From contig NZ_JBAWKJ010000001.1 of the NCBI RefSeq assembly GCF_037095755.1, forward strand, positions 62,001 through 126,000: DNA of 64,000 nucleotides. The letters run 5' to 3'. A model generated the notes under the pieces. The model was not told where the DNA came from. It saw nothing but the letters and a program-made list of their open reading frames with translations, and searched no databases. Of this stretch, positions 9,875-18,000 are shown one piece after another. A program made the position numbers and the translations under genes. The first letter of the stretch is position 1. Each line of letters begins with the position of its first letter. This DNA comes from Sphingopyxis sp. CCNWLW2. Lineage in GTDB: Bacteria; Pseudomonadota; Alphaproteobacteria; Sphingomonadales; Sphingomonadaceae.

Positions 9875-10612
9875 ATGAATGCTGGCAGGCCTGGCCTGGA
9901 AATGCGCGATGTCGCCGTCGCTTACGGATCGCATCGCGTGCTCGATGGGCTTTCGCTCAGCGTTGCCGCAGGAGAAATCTATGCGCTGCTCGGTGGCAAT
10001 GGCGCAGGCAAATCGACAACCCTGTCCACTCTGCTCGGCTTCAATCGGCCGACGGCGGGCCACGTCCGCATCGGCGGCATCGACCCGGCATCCGACCCCG
10101 ATGCGGTACGGCGGCTGATCGCCTATCTCCCCGAAAATGTCGCGCTGTACGACCATCTCAGCGCGCGGGAGAATGTCGCCTATTTGCTTGCCCTGTCGGA
10201 CCAGCGTCAGGACGACGCGGCCATCGACGACGCGTTCGACGCCACCGGGCTGCAAGCCGATGCCTGGGACAAGAGGCTGGCCGGATTTTCCAAGGGCATG
10301 CGGCAGAAGGTGGCGATCGCGGTCGCGTTGCTGCGCCATGTGCCGGTGCTGCTGCTCGACGAGCCGACATCGGGACTGGACCCGCGCGCTACCGGCGATT
10401 TCGGCCGCCTAGTCGCCAATGTCCGTGATCGGGGCGCCGCGGTGCTGATGGTCACCCACGACCTGCTGAGCGCCGCCGAAATCGCTGACCGCATCGGTTT
10501 TCTCGACGCCGGCCGGATCGTCGACGAGGTCGCTGCCAATGGCGCCGACCGGTTCGACGTCCGCGCGCTTCACCAGAAATTCGGCGCTGCCGCGGCGGCG
10601 GCGGCGGCATGA
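9875..10612 (+). CDS. ABC transporter ATP-binding protein (ABC-2 exporter type)
   Basis: 245 residues with every ATPase motif: Walker A GGNGAGKST near residue 39, Q-loop-like region, signature FSKGMRQK near 138, Walker B VLLLDEPTSGLD near 156 and switch His in VMVTHD-like VLMVTHD near 190. It resembles the NosF/CcmA-type ATPases that work with ABC-2 permeases. The C-terminus is an Ala tract. Start codon preceded by AGGAGA. It overlaps the downstream permease by four bases, so the three genes from here form one translationally coupled exporter operon. Confidence 0.92.
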   Translation: MNAGRPGLEMRDVAVAYGSHRVLDGLSLSVAAGEIYALLGGNGAGKSTTLSTLLGFNRPTAGHVRIGGIDPASDPDAVRRLIAYLPENVALYDHLSARENVAYLLALSDQRQDDAAIDDAFDATGLQADAWDKRLAGFSKGMRQKVAIAVALLRHVPVLLLDEPTSGLDPRATGDFGRLVANVRDRGAAVLMVTHDLLSAAEIADRIGFLDAGRIVDEVAANGADRFDVRALHQKFGAAAAAAAA

Positions 10613-12051
10613 GCGCGGTCGGATTAATCGCACGCGACGAACTGCGGCTGATGCGGCGGAACCGCGTCGCCATGATCGCTTTCGCGCTGCTCATCCTGCT
10701 GACGCTGGTCGCCGCGATCACCTCATGGACAAATCAGCAGGCGATCGCCGCGCAACGCGTGCAATTCCAGAAGACAGCCGAACAGGCGTTCGACGCCCAG
10801 CCCGACCGCCACCCGCACCGCGTCGTCCATTACGGCCATTTCATCTTTCGGCCGCTGGGGCCGCTGGCCGCGTTCGATCCGGGGGTCGATGCCTTTACCG
10901 GCAACAGCATGTTTCTGGAGGGGCATCGCCAGAACACCGCCAATTTCGGGGATGTCCGCCAATCGTCGCTGCTGATCCGGTTTGGCCAGCTCACCCCGGC
11001 TTTCGTCCTGCAGGTGCTGGCGCCGTTGCTGCTGGTCTTCCTGGGCTATGGCGCCGTCGCGCGCGAGCGCGAGCGCGGCACCCTGCGCCAGTTGCTGGCG
11101 CAGGGGGTTTCCGGGCGGAGGCTGCTGGCGGGCAAAGCGCTGGCGCTGGGGCTGATCGCAGCCCTCGTCGGCCTGCCGGCGATGATCGGGTTTGCGCTCA
11201 TCGCCGGGCAGCCAGGTGCGCTGGCGGCACCGATGGCGGTGATCGCACTTGGTTATGCCGCCTGGCTGTTTTTCTGGACCCTCGTCGTCATTCTCGTGTC
11301 GGCACTGGTCCAGCGCAGCCGCGATGCCCTTCTCGCGCTGCTCGCAATCTGGACGGTCGGCGTCATCCTGATCCCCCGCATCGCCCCCGATCTGGCGGGT
11401 CAGGCGCGGCCGCTCGCGACGCGACTGGAAACCGACATCGCGATCCAGCGCGACCTGCGCCAGCTCGGCGACAGCCACAATGCCGACGATCCCTTTTTTG
11501 CCGCGTTCAAACAGAAAATCCTCGACCAATATGGCGTCGCGCGGGTCGAAGACCTGCCGGTCAACTACAAGGGCCTGCTGGCGATCGAGGGTGAGAAACT
11601 GACCTCGGGGCTGTTCGACCGCTATGCTGCGGCCAGCTTTGCCACCCAGGCCGACCAGAGCGCGATCATGAACGGTTTCGGCGCGCTCAGTCCCGCGATC
11701 GGCCTGCGCCGTCTTTCGATGGCGGCGGCGGGCACTGATCTGGATGGCCACCGGCGGTTCCTGGGTCAGGCGGAAGCCTATCGTTTCGACATCGTGCAGC
11801 GGCTCAACCGGCTGCAGGCCGACGGCGTCAGCTATGCCGACGATACCGCCGAGGATGCCGGCGCCGACCGGCGCAAGCGGATCGCACACCGCCATTGGAA
11901 TGATATTCCCGAATTCACCTTCACGCCCGCGACCGGCGCCGAACTGGCAAGCTCGGCGCTGCCGGGGCTGGCGATGGTTGCCGGCTGGCTGCTGGCCGCG
12001 ATGGCCGCGTGCTGGCTCGTCGCGGGCCGATTGCAAAGGAATCTGCGATGA
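10609..12051 (+). CDS. ABC-2 type permease with DUF3526-like extracytoplasmic domain (I)
   Basis: 480 residues. One N-terminal membrane helix (IAFALLILLTLVAAIT), a large periplasmic part, then a bundle of five helices (residues about 135-265), a second soluble part with an AEAYRFDIVQRLN helix, and a last helix (GLAMVAGWLLAAMAACWLVA). This arrangement matches the DUF3526 group of ABC-2 permeases, related to NosY and gliding-type GldF components. It pairs with the ATPase before it and the similar permease after it, probably as a heterodimer. Substrate not identifiable. Confidence 0.82.
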   Translation: MSAVGLIARDELRLMRRNRVAMIAFALLILLTLVAAITSWTNQQAIAAQRVQFQKTAEQAFDAQPDRHPHRVVHYGHFIFRPLGPLAAFDPGVDAFTGNSMFLEGHRQNTANFGDVRQSSLLIRFGQLTPAFVLQVLAPLLLVFLGYGAVARERERGTLRQLLAQGVSGRRLLAGKALALGLIAALVGLPAMIGFALIAGQPGALAAPMAVIALGYAAWLFFWTLVVILVSALVQRSRDALLALLAIWTVGVILIPRIAPDLAGQARPLATRLETDIAIQRDLRQLGDSHNADDPFFAAFKQKILDQYGVARVEDLPVNYKGLLAIEGEKLTSGLFDRYAAASFATQADQSAIMNGFGALSPAIGLRRLSMAAAGTDLDGHRRFLGQAEAYRFDIVQRLNRLQADGVSYADDTAEDAGADRRKRIAHRHWNDIPEFTFTPATGAELASSALPGLAMVAGWLLAAMAACWLVAGRLQRNLR

Positions 12052-13328
12052 GCCCGATCCGTCACGAACTGCGCCTGTTGCTGCGTAACCGGCTCGCCGC
12101 TGCCGCCCTGCTGCTGCTGGCCCTGCTCGCCGCCGCCAGCGTCGCCGCGGGGCTCGCCGAGATCCGCCAACAGCGCCAGGTGATCGAACGTATTCAGACA
12201 CAGCAGGCGGCCGACGTGGCCGCGATCGCCAAATGGGTCAGCAAGATCGAGGATCCGGGCAGCGCCGCCTATTATAGCTTTCATCCGACCTGGGACCCGC
12301 CCTCGCCGCTCGCTTTCGCGGCGCTCGGGATGCGCGACGTTTCGCCCTATATCCTGCGCGTGCGTGCGCTCGGGCTCGAGGCGCAGCTTTATGACGGCGA
12401 AACGTTCAATCCCGAACTGGCGCTGCCGGGGCGGTTCGATTTCAGCTTCGTACTCGTCTATCTCGCACCGCTGTTCGTGATCGCCTTGTTCCACGATTTG
12501 CGGTCGTCGGAACGCGAGGCTGGGCGATATGTCATGCTCCAAGCCCTGTCACGCGGGCGCCGGCTCTGGTGGCGACGCGGCGTGCTGCGGTTCGTTTTGA
12601 TCTATACCGCACTGGCGGTGCCATTTCTGGCCGGCGGCTTGCTCTCCGGCGCGTGGGCGCTGTCGCAACTGCTGATCCTGGTCTTGATCGCGGCCTATCT
12701 GGCGTTCTGGGCTCTTGTCTCCGTCGTCATTGCCCGGCGGGGATCGCGTTCGACGACCAACGCGGCGACGCTTGCCGCCCTCTGGCTTATCCTCACGCTC
12801 GTCTTGCCGACGCTGTCGCATATCGTCATCAACCGCGCGATCCCCGTGGGCCAGGGTGTCGAGCTGACCCTTGCCCAGCGCGAGGCGGTAAACCGGGCAT
12901 GGGACATTCCCCGCGAGGTCACGATGGAGCGCTTTTTCGCAAACCATCCCGAATGGCGTGATACGCCGCGGCTGCCGGTCGGGTTTCACTGGAAATGGTA
13001 TTTCGCTTTCCATCAGGTCGGTGACGAGAGCGTCGCAAACAAGGTTCGGGCCTATCGCGGCGGCCTCGAGGCGCGCGACTCCGCGGCGCGCACGCTTGGC
13101 TGGGTGTTGCCACCGGTCGGCGCGCAAGCCGCGTTGGCGCGCATCGCCGACACCGATCTCGCCGCACAATTGGCTTACCAGGATCGTATCCGCGCCTATC
13201 ACGCGAAGCTAAGGCTTTTTTATTATCACTACCTGTTCAACGATCTCCCTTTTCGGGCGAGCGATTTTTCCAAGGCGCCAAGGTTTAATCCTGATTTCGA
13301 ACCAGCCAAGCCCGCATTGCGAAGGTAG
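12048..13328 (+). CDS. ABC-2 type permease with DUF3526-like domain (II)
   Basis: 426 residues, same layout as its neighbour: first helix AAAALLLLALLAAASVAAGL, periplasmic domain to about residue 130, then helices at roughly 137-155, 185-245 and 250-275, and a soluble C-terminal half rich in aromatic residues (FHWKWYFAFHQVGDESV). Start at 12048 overlaps the preceding stop (ATGA). The operon ends here, followed three bases later by a dispersed repeat. Export of a peptide, siderophore or lipid-like molecule is possible; no biosynthetic gene is nearby to decide. Confidence 0.82.
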   Translation: MSPIRHELRLLLRNRLAAAALLLLALLAAASVAAGLAEIRQQRQVIERIQTQQAADVAAIAKWVSKIEDPGSAAYYSFHPTWDPPSPLAFAALGMRDVSPYILRVRALGLEAQLYDGETFNPELALPGRFDFSFVLVYLAPLFVIALFHDLRSSEREAGRYVMLQALSRGRRLWWRRGVLRFVLIYTALAVPFLAGGLLSGAWALSQLLILVLIAAYLAFWALVSVVIARRGSRSTTNAATLAALWLILTLVLPTLSHIVINRAIPVGQGVELTLAQREAVNRAWDIPREVTMERFFANHPEWRDTPRLPVGFHWKWYFAFHQVGDESVANKVRAYRGGLEARDSAARTLGWVLPPVGAQAALARIADTDLAAQLAYQDRIRAYHAKLRLFYYHYLFNDLPFRASDFSKAPRFNPDFEPAKPALRR

Positions 13329-13330
13329 AT

Positions 13331-13386
13331 TGGCCGATTGCGGTCAGGCCGCTTTCGGGCGCAAACTTTGAGAAGCGGACGCTCAC
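13331..13386 (+). repeat. Dispersed bipartite repeat, copy 2
   Basis: Left block TGGCCGATTGCGGTCAGGCC plus GCTTTC, 17-nt spacer, right block AGCGGACGCTC. It begins two bases after the permease stop codon. This copy also shows CCGCTT / AAGCGG symmetry around the spacer. Confidence 0.75.
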
Positions 13387-14260
13387 CGCATGCCAGTTGG
13401 TCATGACTTGCACCGACCGGTAACGGAAACCAGCTGCGCCTCTTTTAACCTTAGGAAGATCAACGCACCGATCAACCGCGCTGCACCAGGGATCGGAAAC
13501 GGCAAGAGCTCTGCTTCCGCCAACGCCGGCATGTTGCCAGCAATCAGCAAGGTCAAGGGCAGCGGGATCGCAAATGCAAACTGCAGCATGGTCGGGTCGA
13601 CCGCTAATCCCGAGCGCGAGAGGGCCAGACACTGAAGGCAAGGAAAGACCGTGTCGGCCAAGAACACGAACTCTCGGCGCGTACTACATCGCTCCGATGG
13701 CGAGGCATGCACTTTCAAACCAGTAACCCTTTGGAAACCATACAAAGTGACTATTCCCACCCGATTGGATGTGTCATTGTATCACCGTTGATGCACCGGT
13801 AGCGGGACGGATTTATCGGAACTCCGGGAATATCTGGTGTCTCGTTTCCGCACATTATCAATGGCACTTTATGTTTTTCGCTGGAGCACGACGTCGCACC
13901 ACGCGCGTCGCACCTCAGGGCACAGGCGATGTCGCACGGGGGTCACAATGAGGCGCTCCACCAGCGACAAACCAAAGACGAGGGAAACTGTTCGAAGCTG
14001 ACCAAGCAATCGCAGTGATCATGAAAAAAGACGGACGAATTCTGAATTATGGCAATTCAGGAGGCCATAGACTGCTTTTCTTTAAATAATTGTTAACTAT
14101 TTACTAAGCATCTTTATTTCAAAAATTGATTTGACGCCTAACATCGCGCTTCTTACCTATGTGCATGAAATATAGTGATTCGATCACTTAAAATAGTGTC
14201 AACTATAGGCTGACATTAGTGTAAGTATACGTATATTTCAATTAAAATAGGGGTCGTCAT
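13387..14260. other. Gene-free region with AT-rich control segment before the adhesin cluster
   Basis: No convincing gene. A minus-strand frame at about 13401-13628 has two hydrophobic stretches (LQFAFAIPLPLTLLIAGN) but no start site or homology I recognise; it could be a remnant. From about 14060 to 14260 the sequence becomes markedly AT-rich compared with the rest of the window. It holds an inverted repeat CTGAATT-N5-AATTCAG (14042-14060), a CtrA-type box (14082-14097), AGTGAT-TCG-ATCACT (14174-14188) and the palindrome TATACGTATA (14226-14235). This looks like the control region of the gene at 14261. Confidence 0.55.
14082..14097 (+). promoter_or_regulatory. CtrA-type box
   Basis: TTAA-ATAATTG-TTAAC matches the full CtrA recognition pattern TTAA-N7-TTAAC. 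It lies 164 bp upstream of the secreted-protein gene. The surrounding AT-richness raises the chance of an accidental match, but the presence of SciP-like genes in the window makes CtrA control plausible. Confidence 0.42.
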
Positions 14261-14878
14261 ATGAAGAATTACGTAGAACTCCATGATGTGGAGGTTGGAG
14301 CCCTGACTCTTTTGAAGCAGACGAAGAGAATTCTCCTGGTTGGCTTAGCGATCGTTAGCATAGCCGGCACTACCGCGTCCGCAGCGCCAACGACGGCTCC
14401 CACCCCTCCGCTCACGGCCGAGGCCACTTCAACCGGCGCTCGCGTGTTCTCCGAACAGGCCAGAAAGCTTGGGGCCCAAAAATGCGCCCGGCTTTATTCG
14501 GTGCTGGGCGACTTGGTCTCGCATGGCGCCGACTATGCGGTGCGCACCGAGACGAACAAACAAGCGCCCGACGCACATATCGTTCAAGGCACCGTCGGCA
14601 TGACGTATAATTTGCCTGATCTGAAAGGAAAGGCAGCGGGGCTGGTCTTCGCCGCGCCCTCGGCGAACGGCTGCGAGGGACATTTCGTGCGGGTCGCCCC
14701 CTTTCAAAAGCCGTGCCAGCAGGTTGTGAAGGATCTGCCGGCTGGGAGCATCTCCGCGGCCGACTTGTCGGGCGTTCCAGTCTATCAACTCGGCGGCGGA
14801 CAAGGACAGGCGCTGATGATCGCGAGCGGCGCAAGCTGCGTGGTCGTTACCGTCACGCCGGGCAGCCAGACACCCTAG
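14261..14878 (+). CDS. Secreted protein of unknown function upstream of the adhesin
   Basis: 205 residues. A 20-residue N-terminal extension precedes a basic stretch (LKQTKR) and hydrophobic segment ILLVGLAIVSIAG with a cleavage-like TASAA|PT, so it is exported. The mature part has four or five Cys residues spaced as possible disulphides (KCARLY, NGCEGH, KPCQQV, ASCVVV) and ends in a hydrophobic beta-like strand. The long extension before the signal core resembles, weakly, the extended signal peptides of large autotransporters; a shorter start inside is also possible. Position directly before the adhesin suggests a part in surface assembly or attachment. Not recognised as a known family. Confidence 0.6.
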   Translation: MKNYVELHDVEVGALTLLKQTKRILLVGLAIVSIAGTTASAAPTTAPTPPLTAEATSTGARVFSEQARKLGAQKCARLYSVLGDLVSHGADYAVRTETNKQAPDAHIVQGTVGMTYNLPDLKGKAAGLVFAAPSANGCEGHFVRVAPFQKPCQQVVKDLPAGSISAADLSGVPVYQLGGGQGQALMIASGASCVVVTVTPGSQTP

Positions 14879-15020
14879 CCAGAAGCCGGCGTCCGCAGGG
14901 CGGCTGTCGATCATTCCAACAAACCGCAGATTCCGGGCGTGCCTTGTCGCGCGATGGCTCTCTGCGCCCTTTTAGCACCCGATATCATCGATCGGATCGG
15001 GCCAGAGCAGGAGAAATATC

Positions 15021-18000
15021 ATGAGCAATTTCGAGACTGTATCGAACGGACGACGCAATGCGGAACTGGCACAAAGCTGGGTACTGGGCGCGGCAGGGAT
15101 GGGCTGGACCCAGCGGCGCCGGTTGATGGCGGTGCTGCGTCGGGCACACCGTGTGCTCGGAGTGAACCGCGACCAGCTTGGACTGGGCGCCCTCGGCGGC
15201 GGCGGGATGGCCGCCGTGCTTGCGATGGGCATGATGGCCCCGCAGGCGGCGTTCGGGCAGACCGTTATTGGTAACGGGGTGCTGACCAACACCGCCAACT
15301 GCACCAATCCCTCCGCAGGGAATCAAAGCACCGCCATTGGTTGTGGCAGCAACGTTACCGGCTCCGCCTCGACCGCAATCGGCGCCAACGCCGATGTGAA
15401 CGGCGACAACGGCGTGGCGATTGGCACCGCCGCCACTGCGACGGGCAATGCTTCGATCGCCATTGGTTATTCGATGGGGGCCAGCGGCCTCAACGCCATA
15501 GGCATTGGTGTTTTTGCAAACGCGACCGGCGTCAACGCGCTCGCCGTGGGCGGAAACGCCCGCGCCATTGCAGATGGAGCATCGGCCTTTGGTGTCAACT
15601 CCACCGCAAGCGGTGCCAATGGGACGGCCATCGGCTCCACATCTACTGCCGGCGCCGCCGCCACGGCCGTCGGCGTGTCGAGCCAGGCAATCAGCACCAA
15701 TTCTGTCGCTATCGGCAGCCTGAGTCAGGCGACGGATATCGCGGCCACCGCCGTCGGCAACGGCGCCCGGGCGACCGGTAACAGCTCGCTCGCGCTCGGA
15801 GCGCAGGCCTTGGCCATCGGCACCAGCACCGTTGCGGTCGGTCAGGGCGCCGGCGCTGGATCGACCACCGGCAATGCCAGCTCGGTCGCGGTGGGCATTG
15901 CGGCCGGGACGCTCGTGAGCGGGGCGCAGAATACCGCGATGGGCGGCGGTATCGCCAGCGTGATGCGGGGCGCCGGCTCCGGCGTCTCGGGCACGCGCAA
16001 CGTCGCCCTCGGGACCGGCGACGGCACCGTCGCCTATGACGCTACGCTCTCCGCCTCCGCAGGCAGTCTGGTCACGGGCAGCGACAACGTCGCGATCGGC
16101 ACCAATGCCGGTATCGGCGTCGCCGCCAACGGGACGACATCGATCGGCCACAACGCCCTGGCCAGCCAGACCAACGCCACTGCCATTGGCTTTGGAGCAA
16201 CCGCCACCGGCGTGAACGCCGTCTATCTGGGCGGACGCACCGGCGTCGGAACGGGTGCTCTCGCTCAAAGCGCCATCGCCATCGGGACGGACGTAACGGC
16301 AAATGTGGCCGACGCTACCGCGATCGGACGCCAAAGCGTGGCATCGGCCCAATTCGCCGTTGCGATCGGGGTAAATTCCCGTGCGTCGGGCATAAGCTCG
16401 GCAACGCTCGGTCCCAACGCAAACGCTTCGGGCAACTTCGCACTGGCACTGGGCAATGCGGCTGTGTCGAGCGGAATCGGTTCGATCGCGATCGGGTCGG
16501 GCGCCGAAGGTACGGACATTGCCGCTGTAGCGCTCGGCAACGGCACCCGTGCGACCCTCGCGCGCTCGACCGCGCTGGGGGTTAGCGCTTTGGCGAGCGG
16601 CGCGAGCGCGCTGGCCATGGGCGACACTGCGAATGCGAGCGCCCAGAACGCGATTGCTGCCGGAACGAACGCCGTCGCCAATTCCGCGGACTCGGTCGCC
16701 ATCGGCACCAACACCATGGCCACTGGCGGCAAAGCGGTGGCGATCGGCGCCGGAAACGTCGCCAATGGCGACGGCGCGGTGGCGATCGGCGATCCCAGCA
16801 CCGCGACCGGCGACGGCGCGGTGGCGCAGGGCAAGGACAACACCGCGACCGGCAACGGATCGGTGGCGATGGGCAACACCAACATGGTCGGCGGTGGAGG
16901 ACAGGCGATCAGCACGCCTGGCACCGCAGCCCAAGGCGCGGTCGGCATCGGTTTCCAGAATACCGTTGTCGGTCAGGGCTCGGTCGCGATCGGCAGCACC
17001 AGCAGCGCGCTGGCGGCAGGCGCGATCGCGTTCGGTGACACCGCGATCGCCAACAATGCGGGTGACGTCGCGCTGGGTTCGGGCAGTACGACTGATGTCG
17101 CGGTGGCAACGGCCGGGGCGACGATCGATGGCGCCAATTACGCCTTCGCCGGCACCACGCCGACGAGCACCGTGAGCGTCGGCGCGGCCGGCACCGAACG
17201 AACGATTACCAATGTCGCGGCGGGCCGGATCAGCGGCGGCTCGACCGACGCGATCAACGGTTCGCAGCTGTTCGCGACCAACCAGGCGGTCGACGGCATC
17301 GGCACGCAAGTGACACAGAACACCACCGACATCACCAATCTCGACGGGCGCGTGACGACCACGGAAGGCGATATCACCAATCTCGACGGCCGGGTGACAA
17401 CGGTCGAAGGCGATCTCACCAACCTCGGCAACACGATCACCAACATCAACAATGGCGCGGGGATCAAATATTTCCACGCCAACTCGGTGCTGGCCGATAG
17501 CCAGGCGCTGGGAACGGACTCGGTCGCGATCGGACCGAACGCGGTCGCCAACAATACCGGGGATGTCGCGCTCGGAAATGGTTCGACAACCGATGTTGCG
17601 GTGGCGACCACGGGTACGACGATCGGCGGCACCAACTATGCCTTTGCGGGCACAGCGCCGACGTCGACGCTGAGCATCGGTGCGCTGGGTGCCGAGCGGA
17701 CGATCACCAACGTCGCGGCCGGCCGGATCAACGGCAGTTCGACCGACGCGGTGAACGGTTCGCAGTTGTTCGCGACGAACACGCAGGTGACGCAGAACAC
17801 CACCGATATCGCCAATCTCGACGGGCGTGTGACGACCGTCGAAGGCGATGTTACCAATCTCGATGGCCGGGTAACCACCGTCGAGGGCGATGTCGTCAAT
17901 CTCGATGGCCGGGTAACCACCGTCGAGGGAGACATCATCAATCTCGATAACCGCGTAACCACGGTCGAGGGCACCGTAACCAACCTCGGCGACGCGCTCA

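Noticed and set aside
13401..13760. 119-codon minus-strand frame with hydrophobic stretches
   Set aside because: Two short hydrophobic segments look membrane-like, but there is no start signal and no family pattern, so it is only mentioned in the description of the region.
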